A stretch of DNA of 64,000 nt from Gnomoniopsis sp. IMI 355080. Its lineage: Eukaryota; Ascomycota; Sordariomycetes; Diaporthales; Gnomoniaceae. Positions 49,041 through 59,914 of this stretch are shown here, piece after piece. Position numbers and translations under genes: made by a program. The stretch covers positions 30,386-94,385 of the forward strand of contig JAPEVC010000146.1 of the NCBI GenBank assembly GCA_027946555.1, read 5' to 3'. Under the pieces are notes generated by a model. That model saw only the letters and a list, made by a program, of their open reading frames with translations, was not told the origin of the DNA and did no database searches. Each line of letters starts with the position of its first letter. Position 1 is the first letter of the stretch.

Positions 49041-49955
49041 CTACAGACCTGGACGATCTTGTAGTATCCACCTCCCACTCTCTTCATAAGCTCTTCCCTC
49101 CCTCTCCAACTTCTGCAAAACCTGCTTCACGCCACCCTGTGCAGGCAGATGTAGACTTTCAGGTACGTCTTTATATATGACCCTCACCAGTTCGATGGGC
49201 TCCCACGCAGCCGTGCTTGTAAGCTCATTCGTCTCTCTAAGCGTTGAAACGATCTGATCCTCCCGCTGCTGGCGATGCGATACATACTCGCGTATCCTCG
49301 CTGGGCCGTCGTCGATTGCAGGTCCGTGACCTGGGTACGCTCGCCTCCCCTTGCTGGAGCTGTAAAGCGCCGACATCCTCTCCAGACTGGTCAGATAAGT
49401 GGCCAGATCCTCAAAAACCGCTGTGCCTTGGCCGAGAACGTTGTCACCGGTGAACATGGCGCCTTCTTCCTCCTTAACGGTGAAGACCATGTGATCGTTT
49501 GCGTGCCCAGGGGTGTAGTGCGCTGTCAATGTCGCACCCTCCACACTGAATTGCTGCCCGTCCACAATATCTAGCTGGCCTGCATCAGGCCTGTTCTTGT
49601 ATACCTTCGGCTTCGCTGCTGGCTCTGCTGCCAAGTTCAAGACATCGCCAACGCCGCCTACATGATCTGGATGCCAGTGAGTCAGTAGTGTTGAACTGAT
49701 TGTTGCGTTCTCTTCAGCGAGTGTGCGTTTCAGTGCGGCAATCCAGCTCGGTTTGCCTTCTGCGGTATCGATAAGCAGTCGCTCGGAACCCGAACCAAGG
49801 AGGTAGGTATTTGTGCCTTGGAGAGTGAACTTGGAGGGGTTCCCGCCTAAGATGCGGATGCAGATCGGACTTAGGCGTTCTACCTCTGGGAGGGGGACGA
49901 GGTTGACGGCCATCCTGGTGATTGACGAGTGGAAGAGGCGGCTGGTAAGGCGCAT
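49041..49955 (-). CDS. LACTB2-like metallo-beta-lactamase-fold hydrolase
   Basis: An intronless frame of 304 residues. The metal site HWHPDHVGG (HxHxDH), HYTPGHANDH, FTGDNVLG and AYPGHG are the five metallo-beta-lactamase motifs in order. A C-terminal winged-helix segment (about residues 235-300, ELVRVIYKDVPESLHLPA onward) is the arrangement of LACTB2, a mitochondrial single-strand endoribonuclease in animals. The first 14 residues are Arg/Ser-rich and lack acids, fitting a mitochondrial presequence; a second ATG (MAVNLVPLP) at 49913 could give a cytosolic form. RNase activity is inferred by family, and thioesterases and glyoxalases share the fold. Confidence 0.87.
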   Translation of the reverse strand: MRLTSRLFHSSITRMAVNLVPLPEVERLSPICIRILGGNPSKFTLQGTNTYLLGSGSERLLIDTAEGKPSWIAALKRTLAEENATISSTLLTHWHPDHVGGVGDVLNLAAEPAAKPKVYKNRPDAGQLDIVDGQQFSVEGATLTAHYTPGHANDHMVFTVKEEEGAMFTGDNVLGQGTAVFEDLATYLTSLERMSALYSSSKGRRAYPGHGPAIDDGPARIREYVSHRQQREDQIVSTLRETNELTSTAAWEPIELVRVIYKDVPESLHLPAQGGVKQVLQKLEREGRAYEESGRWILQDRPGL

Positions 49956-51160
49956 TCAGGAGAGTTATAATACTGGGGAACAGATAGGTCTGTCATCAAT
50001 AATTGTAGGTACTTTATTCAGCCGTACTGGTCTGGAAAAGGGCCGCTTATAAATTGTGCCGAGGTACGCCTATCGTCGCCATTCCGCCTCCAAATTAGAT
50101 AGAAGTGTAAGCCGGAAGGGGTTAGGGTTGACCCAAGTCAACAGAGTTGATATTCAGGCCGACCATGCTAATTGCATCTCCAAGTCCATCATGCAATTTG
50201 TTCGTAGAGCATGTAAATAGAAAGTACAAAAAGCCAACAACATATACCTGATAGTATGAACAATCCTATGGGAGGCCAAAGGAGCTGGAGTCCATGTCTT
50301 CAAAGGGCCGCAAATTACCTAGACAGATATGCCCTAGGAACAAGCTCCAAGCCAACTGGCTCCAATCCATTTCCCGGGTGCGACTCACGGGCCAGACCGG
50401 GGGATTCTCGTCATTGTGAAAATTGGCTACGTAAGGATTTTGATGCTGGTCGCTCGCCCGTGGATTTGGTGCGATAAGCAACTCTTATCGTCTTTTTTAC
50501 CACTTGCTCGCCTGCCGCAAACAATAGCCCGTCTCGTCTCATGTGCGCGGAATGCACTAGAGGATCATCATCGAGAAAGTCCAGCTTGAGAGCTTCAGCA
50601 ATCCTAAACTCAGCTCGCCATCTGCCCCGACCAGGCTGTCCCAAGGCACATCCAGTTCCGTGAGTGATTTCTTCGAGTGGCAATTTCAATGCAGTGCAGC
50701 CCACCAGTCGCTGTAGAGAGTGTTGCTGACTTGTGCGCGTGCCGGTCGCGGGCCAGTTCGCAAGCGATTCCAGAATTCCCCTTCCGCGCCCGCCCAACGG
50801 TGCATCGATCGCTGCGCGCGACAGCCTGTTGGCCCCCTTCTTCACGACGACCTCCTCCCGCCCTCGACTGCCTGAAACTCGAAAGAAGCAAGACCATCGA
50901 GGCAAACAGTGTCCCGCCCGGAGTGGCTGTGATTCTTAATCTGTCACCAACAGCCGGGCCTGCTGTCAGCCTGCCAATTCATCCAGGCCTGGCGCATTCT
51001 GACACCAATTGGCTATACAGCCCCGTTGTCCCTGCCCCGGGCCTCTGGCTTCGCATACCTTCGAGACATCCAACGTGTGCACGAAGCCTGTCTTCCAATA
51101 CCCGAGCTTGGATACGAATAGTTGAGTAGTTATTGGGCAGAGAATATTCGGTGGCCCAGC
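49956..51160. other. Divergent intergenic region
   Basis: About 1.2 kb shared promoter between the LACTB2-like gene and UBP8. The GC-rich open frame 50677-51129 has biased composition and no recognised protein; probably leader or promoter sequence. Confidence 0.5.
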
Positions 51161-53107
51161 ATGGCCGGTCGTCTTCAAACGCCGGCTTCACCCAAAAACG
51201 TCAAGATCAACCCGCCCGTGCCAGGCACTCCAATGTTTGGCTGTGGTACAGTTCTAGTCCTACCCGACAAGGCCCACTCGATATGCCCCATACTAACACA
51301 GCATACAGAACATGTGCAACGTCTTATGGACCACGACCAAGAGACCACAAACAACTGCATTCAGCACTACAAGGCCGCCCTGCGTGCCATATACGATGAT
51401 GTCCCCCTCATCGCCCAGATCAGCAAGTCCTTGACTGGGTCTGCTACCGCTGCCACCATCAATACAAATTACTTGTGCCTTCAGTGTCCCATCGTGATGA
51501 AGGAGGCCGATATGCCAACCCACGGCAAGCAAAAGTCTCATCGCTTCTGTATGCCGCCAAAACCTCCCCCATCCACCTGGTACATATTGCTCGGCGCTGA
51601 CAGCCTCATCCAGTCGTTGAGTCCAGAACCGGCTCCCTGTACTGCCAAATGTGTGAGGATTTTGTCTGGGACCCGACCCTCGAGGATCTCAGGAATAGAA
51701 AGATCGATTCCGGCACCTTCTCCAGTATGCGTCCCTTTTTCTTCGACATCTCCACGTTCAGCCCCTGTGCTGCTCAATAGTCTCCTGAGTCTTTGCGGCG
51801 AGTGACATCTCCCAACTAACACCGCGCAGCTCGCAAAAGAAAGTATGATGAACTTCTCGCGGAAGCCATCAAAGAAGACCCTAAGATTATCAGTGCCAAT
51901 ACTGTCCCGACTCCATGTCGAGCCGATGGCCTCCGGGGCATTTACAACGCCGGCGCCACTTGCTACCAGAACGTCATCCTTCAAAGCTTCATCCACAATC
52001 CCATACTACGTAATTTTTACTTGAGCGATGGGCATTCTAGGGCCCAATGTGATATCGAAAATTGCTTAAGCTGTGCCATGGACGACATGTTCCAAGACTT
52101 CTGGGGCAGTGACGTGACCAACGGCTACACGGCAGCCAACATCCTGTCCAGCTTCTGGATTTCAGAAAACAAGGCATTCGACAACCTAGTCACCACGAAG
52201 GAGCAGGATGCACATGAGTTCTTTCAATTCCTGGCTGAGGAGCTGCATGAGCGCAATGGTGACGGCAAGAGGCCGGAAAGTGGCAGTGAGCATAGCTGCA
52301 ACTGCATCATACACCAGACATACTACGGCAAGCTCCAGACTACAACGACTTGCCAAAATTGCAATGGTGAGACACATCAGGTGCAATCATTTCTGGATTT
52401 AAGTGTCGGCCTTGAGAATCTGGCACAGAAAAGGGGTAAGAAATCGAGTCAAAAGACATCTTTGACGCTCCAAGAATGCCTCGAGGAGGAGTATGTCAAG
52501 TCGGACAAATGCGAGTACCGATGCAACAATTGCAAGGGACCTCAACAGGCCCAGCGGCATACTAGCATCAAAAAATTGCCGAATGTCCTGTCCATTCAGC
52601 TGAAGGTATGGTTTCTCTCTCTTGGTCTCCAACGGTCGTTGTGCCGAGTTGCCGCAGGGCTAGTATGAAGTATGACTGGCAAGATGGTGGCTAACAGCTT
52701 TCTAGCGATTCGAGTTTAGGAACGGATCACGAGACAAATCCGCAGCCAAAATCGACACACAGGTGCAGTTTCCTCTGTCGTTGAGCATGTTGCCCTATAC
52801 AAATCGGGCAAGGGATGCAGACAAAAAAGAGGCATACGAGCTCTCAAGATCTTTGACGTACGATCTGATGAGCGTAGTTGTCCATGTTGGCGAAATAGAT
52901 ACTGGTCATTATATTTCATACTGCCTGGTTGGCGAACAAGTAAACCTCCCCTCTAAGCAGTCAAATTCGGTTGGAACGAGCGAGACTAACGATATATCAT
53001 CAAAGTGGTTCACCTTCAACGACCACCGCGTTGAGCTGGCATCCAAGTCCGACGTTCTGGGAGCCAAGGCATACCTTCTATTCTACTGCGTGCGAGCGCT
53101 TCCTTAG
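51161..53107 (+). CDS. UBP8: Ubiquitin carboxyl-terminal hydrolase 8, SAGA deubiquitinase
   Basis: Four exons (51161-51548, 51614-51724, 51830-52605, 52706-53107) encode 558 residues. Residues about 35-175 hold the zinc-finger UBP domain (NYLCLQCP, GKQKSHRFF, LYCQMCEDFVWDPTL), which in yeast docks Ubp8 to Sgf11 and Sus1. The USP catalytic domain follows: Cys211 in NAGATCYQNVILQSF, a Cys-x2-Cys zinc knuckle pair (CQNC, CNNC) and His493 in DTGHYISYC, with WFTFNDHRV supplying the third residue. In SAGA it removes ubiquitin from histone H2B. The three splices each restore conserved residues. Start is the ATG of MAGRLQTP; upstream codons lack an ATG. Confidence 0.95.
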
Positions 53108-53904
53108 CCAACAGAGATCAAATTGGTTGTGAATAATGGTAAGCCCAAGGTGGCCGATATCACTGGATTCAATCGCGCCACAAATGAGACTTCGAAAGTT
53201 CAGATGGTTATCAGTCGTTTCGTCTCCATGCGTCGCTGCAGCGACGACTATCTGAACGCTACATCGATCCTCAAAAGTGTCGGCTTGGAGGATTGGGACC
53301 ACAATGAGGCTGTCAGATGTTATGTCAAGTCAGGGTTCGATCGACTAGGAGCACGTACGAGGGGGTGGCATGACACGCTTTCAGGTCCTTTTCGATCGTG
53401 GCGTCAACCGCTGTCACCAACTTGAAGATGTGAAACCTAGTATGGCCTTTTCTGGAAGTACAAGAATGGGCTCTTTGGATGAGATAAAACGCGTGGAAAC
53501 GTTACTTGGGAAGAATAATTTGCGAGCATTGATGGACACTGTTCGAAATGCGTTCCCAATTCAGTTGGATTACGGAGGGGGGAGGGCATGGTCACACATG
53601 CATCACATTACAGCACAAACAGAAGACCAAATATGTCTGGACAGGCTGGCGTCTGGATCGGCTTTGTATGCTTTGGGGAAAGACAAAACCAGCCCGGGGC
53701 CGGAGCCCACCGGATGTGCATTGTTATTTGGCGCTGGGATTTGGTGGTATGCTTTTATTAATGCAACACTTGTTCAAAGTCACATATGATGGTGTTATGA
53801 GAATGACGGTCACTCTATCCTGTGGCTTTGCCTCGCCAAGTCACTCCGGCGCAAGTCACTCCGGATCTAAGCCGAACGCACATATCAGAGAGACTCCCTC
53901 CTCA
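53108..53904. pseudogene. Probable KilA-N/APSES DNA-binding domain relic
   Basis: On the plus strand, 53120-53360 reads KPKVADITGFNRAT, then FVSMRRCSDDYLNATSILK, a close match in pattern to the APSES/KilA-N core (MRR..D.yiNAT.ILK.aG). There is no in-frame ATG ahead of it and the adjoining UBP8 stop is only about 15 bp upstream. The expected second half of the domain appears, if at all, in another frame (around FQVLFDRGVNRCHQLEDVKP, 53379-53440). I infer a truncated, frame-broken copy of a fungal APSES-type or KilA-N regulator. The rest of the interval, to the EFM5 stop, has no supported gene. Confidence 0.42.
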
Positions 53905-55103
53905 TTACCGTACCTCACCACCTGTCTCCTCCTCGGCCTTCCATTTCCAATCCCCACACTCAAAGTTGGAGTAGCAGTAGAATTCATTGCTTAACCCCCT
54001 CGCGTGGACCACCTCGTAGTCCGTTGTCTGCAGCCCAAAAGACTTGTACAGCCTTCTCGCGAGGCTTTCCATTCGCTCGCCCGTGCACAAGATGAGTTTC
54101 GTATCAGCGGACGCCGCCTTGGCCATCCATCGAACTGTGAGTGCTGCTTTGGTTTGGCAGTCCTCGGAGAGGAAGGGTGGGTCGACGATGAGGCGGTCAA
54201 AGGACGATTTGAGGGATGCTGTGAAGGGTTGGTATGTTAGCATCGGAGGTGTCTCATGCATAATCGAGGTGCGCTTTCTCGACTTTGCTCCAGCAAGTGA
54301 AGGACATTGAGAGCTTACCGGGCAACTTCACCGGCTGCATGAAGTCATAAAAGACAAATTCCGGAAACACGCCGAAGCGGTTGTCGTGCTCAAGGAGGGT
54401 GAGCTGCGGTTGGACCGCCTCTTCTGGTGGTTGCGACGCCTTTTTTTCCAAAACAAAGCATTAGTTATACACTTGCAGTCTTCGCCTTGGTTCTTATAGC
54501 CTGAGTTCAAATTTAAACTCACGAGAATGTTCTTCAATGCCACAAATACGCTTGGAGCGCTCACAACAGCAATTTTCGTCTCTGCCGTCGCACCGTCAAG
54601 CAGCTTGCGCGCAAGAAGGTTCGCCGTATCATCCGAGTACTAAACACACAGATCCAGGTTAGCATTTGTTTCTTTTTGAGCAAACTCCATTTCCCTGTGG
54701 CTGGGCGCAGGTTTTTATGGGTTATCGGCATCGTTGTGCCTTTCCCTGTCAAGTCCTGCGAGACAAGAGCTTCCTTGGGGCAGACAGTTCGCACACACCC
54801 AGAATTGACTCTCGTTCCAATCCTCTCCAAACATCTCCATGCTCAGTGGGTACTTGAGCCCCGATGCTGCTGGCCCCGACGCGGCTGTCCCCTCCCCGCC
54901 CGCCCTGGCCCTCTCCTCAGCTTCAGCTTGCAGCTCCTCAAAACGCTTGGCCCGCGCATCGCGCTCGGTGTAGAATTCTTTAAGCGCGTCCAGGGCATGG
55001 GAAGACAGAGTCCTAGAGATTGGAAGGTTTTAGCTGGATGAGCTTCCATGAGCGGGGAAACGAGGGTGGGTGCGCACAATGGTTCATCATCGCTGTCGGC
55101 CAT
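53905..55103 (-). CDS. EFM5: eEF1A lysine methyltransferase Efm5 (N6-adenine-MTase-like fold)
   Basis: Five exons (55103-55078, 55012-54799, 54639-54523, 54439-54319, 54218-53905) encode 263 residues. The first exon codes only MADSDDEPL before the reading frame resumes at TLSSHALDALKEFY, a helix shared by family members. FGEDWNESQFWYSDDTA spans the second splice. The methyltransferase signature DPPF is in LIVDPPFLSEDC, preceded by LLEHDNRFGVF for the S-adenosylmethionine site, and the family's C-terminal FYCYSNFECGDW is present. Efm5 (human EEF1AKMT1) methylates one lysine of translation elongation factor 1A in the cytosol. Confidence 0.92.
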
Positions 55104-55475
55104 TTCGGGATGATGGAGAAGTGGCGAACGTATTTCTCAACTGTAGGAATAAGTTTGAAGAGAACGTAGTATGGAAATCGGAATCAATACACGTGATTTG
55201 GTGGGTGTCCTACGTTGTTCTAGTGGTTTGAGAATCCGATGTCGTCCGTGAATTTCAGTGGCAGAATTTTTGGGTTAAATGGCTTCAGTGACAGCCTATC
55301 CGCAGTGGGACGGTCCAGCACAGATTCATCCAGCAACAGCAGATCACTACGCTAGACATGACAACATGGGTGATTTTGTGTATTCCTTTTTGGATTGAAG
55401 ACGCATAGAACTCTAGTTACATATTTACAATGGACCACCCCGCCTTGCCGCTCACCGAAATCTGTCTTTTCTTTT
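55104..55475. other. Intergenic region
   Basis: About 370 bp between two same-strand genes; promoter of EFM5. No other feature seen. Confidence 0.5.
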
Positions 55476-57002
55476 CTATTGGTCGTCGAGGACGTGCAAG
55501 TACTTCCTCTCCTCCCTCTTCTCCTTCTCACTAGCCGGCGGCAGATCGTAGAATGCACCGCTGCGGAACCCTTGCTGCGAGATTTATCAGTATCTTGATG
55601 CACTTAAATCTCAAGGAGTTTCGGACTTACCACATATTGATATGTGAATTTGCTGATCTCACCGGGCTCGATACCAAGATCCTTGAAAGTCTTCGCCTTC
55701 TCATCAATCACCTGATCAATGTGCTCCATCTGGATCTGCTCTGCTGACAGCATAGGCCACCAGAGGAGCTTGTTCAAGATCCTGGCAGCAGGCTCAAGAA
55801 TCTGTCGAGGCACGTTGATGTGCCGCCGCTTGGTGAAGATCTCCTTGTCGACCATGTCTGCGATCTCGGCGGTGGAGTATTGCTTGGGTCCGTACAGCTC
55901 ATACGTCTGTGAGGCAGTGGCGTCGTCGTAGAGCATCAGCTCCAGAGCGTGACCGACGTCGATGGACTGGCACGAAGTCAGAACTCGAGCAGGCAAGTTT
56001 CTACATTAATTCAAATACTCACGTGCACCGGCCAGTACTTCTCTTGCATGTTGTTGGAGGTGAAAAGGTTCGTGAGACCTGCAAGCCTCAGTAGCAGGTT
56101 GTCCTCAAAGCCAAACAGCGGCGCAGGTCGGACGATGGTCGTCTCTGGAAAAATATTTCGTGCAACCTGCTCTCCCTTTCCCTTTGTTGCGAAGAAGGAG
56201 GCGGGCGAGTTCGGGTCAGCGTTGTAGGAGGAGACATGGATGAACCGATCCACGTCGTACTTGGCCACCGCCTCGGCAATCCGAGCCGTGCCCTCGACGT
56301 GCACATCTTCCAGCGAGAAGTTCCTAGATCGCAGATTAATATGATGATATCTCGTCTCTCCCACAGGTCTTGAACGTACTTTGTTGGATATTGCCGACCC
56401 ACCAAGTTGTAGACGACATCTGAGTGTCTGACGGCCTCCTCGATCGATTGGGTGTTTCGCAGATCGTATTCCTGACCGCAAAGTCAGTGATTGTCGATAA
56501 GTACCGAAGACGTATTTTGCACTCACAATAAAGGTAACTCTGCCCAGATCACCAGACACCTTCAAGTGCCGCTTGGTCATCTCCTCCCTGTATGGAATCA
56601 CGACCTGGCATCCTACGCGAGCTGCACTCATGTTCTGTCAGCCCTCCAGTCTTTCGAACATGTGAAAGGAAGCCAGCGTACCCAATCTGTTCACGATGTA
56701 TCGTCCAAGCTGACCCGTTGCACCAAACACCGTCGCAGTGTGTCCTATAATTCTCGATCAGACAATTCGCTCGCCAATGTCAAAGAATATCGATTGTTCG
56801 TACCGCCAATTGATGACCTGTTCCGCCCTTTGTCAGCCAGCAATCCTTCTCATAACAATGCAGACACAACTGACCTTCCACCCTGAACCCGAAGAATGGG
56901 CTTCCCCGTGCGTGTGATTGCGACATCTGATATCGACCTCTGCTGGAGAGCTTTCCGGGCGATCCTGGGGGATGATCGCATGGCGGTGGGTAGGGAAGCC
57001 AT
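55476..57002 (-). CDS. nuo40: Complex I 40 kDa subunit (NDUFA9 homologue)
   Basis: Eight exons (57002-56875, 56817-56804, 56744-56682, 56621-56527, 56471-56380, 56323-56023, 55966-55631, 55574-55476) give 375 residues, all phases consistent. The N-terminal 35 residues are basic and Ser/Ala-rich, a mitochondrial presequence. The Rossmann motif is VFGATGQLGRYIV, a degenerate SDR fold that binds NADPH structurally. EEMTKRHLKV, YDLRNTQSIEEAVRHSDVVYNL and DVHVEGTARIAEA follow as in the family, and the C-terminus EKREERKYLHVLDDQ is characteristic. Exon 2 is only 14 bp. The protein sits in the peripheral arm of mitochondrial NADH:ubiquinone oxidoreductase. Confidence 0.95.
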
Positions 57003-57489
57003 TCTTGCTGAGTTCGGGAATGCAAGAAGGCCGTGGATACCGTTCAATGGGTTGGTCGACGTCGTCGGGGAGGCGTGGAAGTCTGGATCTTGAAAGTCGC
57101 GAGCTCCAACCAGATGCGGCCAATTCCCAAGCACTTGTCGGAGGAACGCTCGGGCCAGGTCGTGACGATTTGGCTGACATAAACCCCATGTGAAGTTTGG
57201 GTGGGTTTAGTGCATTTCCACCAGGGGTAGCTTACAGACGTCTACCAGGCGGGACCAGGCTGCATCCCAGCCGCGTCGACCTCTGGGCCCGACGTCAAGA
57301 GCTTCCAGCCGCCACACGCCAGAGATCTCATCTTCACTATTCTCCTTTTCCGAACTTGCGCCAACACAGTTGACTCTGAAAATCTCAAACACACCCATCC
57401 TTCTACTGCTGTGATCGCCGTTCAATCTCGCCCAAGCCGAGAACGGAAGCCATCCCACCCGCGGCACTTGCCTTCTACAAACCGGCACC
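57003..57489. other. Divergent promoter region
   Basis: About 490 bp between the complex I subunit and proteasome subunit genes, transcribed away from each other. No other feature. Confidence 0.5.
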
Positions 57490-58741
57490 ATGTCCCACGA
57501 CGAGGCCACACAGTCCTTCCTGCAGGAGGTCTTTTCCCAGATCTCGGAGCCTCTGCAGGCCGATACCCTGAGACTGCAAGATCTTTGGGAACAGAAGCTA
57601 TGGCACGAGCTGACCGAGCTTCTCATCACCATCTTCAATCACCCTGACAGCGGCCGCTTCCGCATGGCCATCTACAACAAGTTCGTTCTTCAATTTGCCG
57701 ACAAGATCAACCAGCTCAAGCTCGTCGACCTAGCATTGAAGGCAGCATCACAGTGTCAAGGTTCGTATCAAACTTTCCCATCCTGTTCAACCCATCATGT
57801 TTTAACAACAGACAGACCTCCAAGAGCGCCTTGCCTTCGTGGAACTCGTCGCAGAAAAGGTCGATCCCGAGCAGGAGAAGAAGAAGAACAAGAAAGATGC
57901 AGATGAAGAGGAGGACCCAAACTCAAGAAACGCCTACGTTTATGCGACAGTGGCAGTGGCAGACGTGAAGTTGGATCTCGGCAGGCTGGATGACGCACAG
58001 AAAGACCTCCAGAAGGCCGAGAAGAAGCTGGATGTGTTTGACTCGGTCGAGACAGTCGTTCACGCTACATTCTACAAAGTCAACGCCGCATACTACTACC
58101 TGAAGCAGGACTTCGCATCCTACTATCGCAACGCTCTCCTGTATCTCGCCTGCATCGACATCAAGAGTCTGGACGACGCGGAGCGGCGCAAACGCGCATA
58201 TGACCTGGCAACCTCGGCGCTTGTGTCCACGAGCATCTACAACTTTGGCGAGTTGCTGCTGCATCCAATCCTGGACGCGCTCAACGACAAGAAGGACCAG
58301 TGGCTGCGGGACCTTCTCTTCATTTTCAACGCCGGCGACCTAACCAAGTACGACGTACTTTCCGGCAGCATTGACTCGGACCCGCTGTTGTCCCAGTACA
58401 AGGAAAAGCTGCGTGAGAAGATCTACCTGGCAGCTCTGACAGAGGCTGTCTTCCGCCGACCTCCCCACGAGCGCGCCATGTCATTTGCGACGATTGAGCA
58501 GGAGACCAAGGTCAAGCCCCACGAGATCGAGCACCTGGTCATGAAGGCGTTGAGTTTGGGTCTGCTGCGGGGCACGGTCGATCAGGTGGATGAGGTGGCT
58601 AACATCAACTGGGTGCAGCCCAAGGTTTTGGATTTCAAGCAGATTGACAGCATGCGGCTGCGGTTGGCAGAGTGGGATGGTAGTGTCAACCAACTAGGTA
58701 ACTGGATCGAGAAGTCGGGTCAAGATGTGTGGGCTGCGTAG
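57490..58741 (+). CDS. RPN9: 26S proteasome regulatory subunit Rpn9
   Basis: Two exons (57490-57760, 57816-58741) encode 398 residues. The N-terminal helical repeats contain LWHELTELLITIF and, after the splice, DLQERLAFVELVAEKV. A Lys/Glu-rich insert (KKKNKKDADEEED) follows. The PCI domain occupies about residues 200-370, with AYDLATSALVSTSIYNFGELL, YLAALTEAVFRRPPHERAMSF and the winged-helix VKPHEIEHLVMKALSLGLL. Rpn9 is a structural subunit of the proteasome lid that helps hold Rpn10 and the Rpn11 module. Length and ends match family members. Confidence 0.96.
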
Positions 58742-59827
58742 AAGCCGTAGGTTCTAGCAAGAACAGGAGTAGTACCAGCATTACAGGTAGACTGTATGCT
58801 GTAATTGTAAATTATGCATTAGAGGGGGCTTGATTTAAAAGGTCTATTGCAAAGCCAGTCACGAGCGTATGAATAAAGGAGATTCTCCAGAAGCACTTAT
58901 GGGAGCTTGCCAGTCCTCATGACTATCTTTTGCGCGAGGTCATGGTGTCCAAAAATTTTGTAGTCATAGTATTCCTGGAATGAGACTTACTCTGAAGTAG
59001 CACCTGTCCTAGAATGAAGCTCCGCCCACATGAATTGCACATCATCAAAGTCTTTCCTTGTGTCTAAAAAACAGAAAAACGATGCCCTTGCCAAATCGGA
59101 TGAGACTTATGCGATATCTCCAGGTTTTAACAACCTTCCCTACCTACCTAGTTAGATAGTTACTGTGCGCATCTACCGCGGTGGCGCTCCCGGTACCGCC
59201 TAGTTTCTAATGTGAATGTCTTGCTAACACTGTCCTTCATAGCTTGGTGTAATTTTCCCAAACATTATAATACGCATTCTTCCAAGCATCCGATCTTCAT
59301 CTACCAACATTTTGACGCTCTGATGATTACGTGACAGGTAGCACCTTCCATTTGCATTGGACTACGCCACATGCTGGACATTGACATCCATGTGTCATGC
59401 TACAATGTAGTTCCTAAGAAGTCAACGGATCTATATCGGGAACAAAAGATTTATTAGGTCCTGCCGTCGTTCTAAGATTCCAGGGAATCAAGTGTGCAGC
59501 AACAAAGACACAGTGACATGAGCCTACTCATACGGGATATAGAAGAAAGCGATATAACAAGAGAGACCTCTCCGATTTTCTTCATTCTTATGAGGATTCC
59601 TCATCATCTAAGGATTATTATTCCAGGCAGACGAAACAGGAGACCGCTAGATCAACGCCGGGTACTTCTGTACACACTATATCAACCGAGAAACCTTGCA
59701 GACAGCCACGCCGGGGCTTTAATAGGACTTGGGTGGACAGAAATAGTCATGAGTCGAATTTTAATCGGTTGCCTACCGTCAACTTAAGGAACCTCGGCGA
59801 CATCGTATCCAACAGCGAATAGAAGCC
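58742..59827. other. Intergenic region
   Basis: About 1.1 kb between the last recognised protein gene and the tRNA. Base composition becomes AT-richer. The open frame 59494-59787 lacks recognisable content. Confidence 0.5.
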
Positions 59828-59914
59828 ACCAGATTGGTGTAACGGTTAACATCCCGCGTTTTCAAGCTACTTGAGAGTTCCGCGGAGCTCGGGGTTCGAC
59901 TCCCCGATTTGGTG
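59828..59914 (+). tRNA. tRNA-Glu(UUC) with a 15-nt intron
   Basis: Acceptor stem ACCAGAT pairs with ATTTGGT (one G-T). The D arm is GTGT...ACAT with the AACGGTTA loop, and the anticodon stem is CCGCG/CGCGG. The T arm is CGGGG-TTCGACT-CCCCG, followed by discriminator G. The anticodon loop is T-T-TTC-A-C after removing a 15-nt intron (59868-59882 by count) inserted directly after position 37, the usual place. UUC reads GAA. Confidence 0.93.

Noticed and set aside
50677..51129. A 150-residue plus-strand open frame just upstream of UBP8
   Set aside because: Composition is biased (Ser, Pro, Ala, Arg), no domain is seen, and it sits where the UBP8 promoter and leader are expected.
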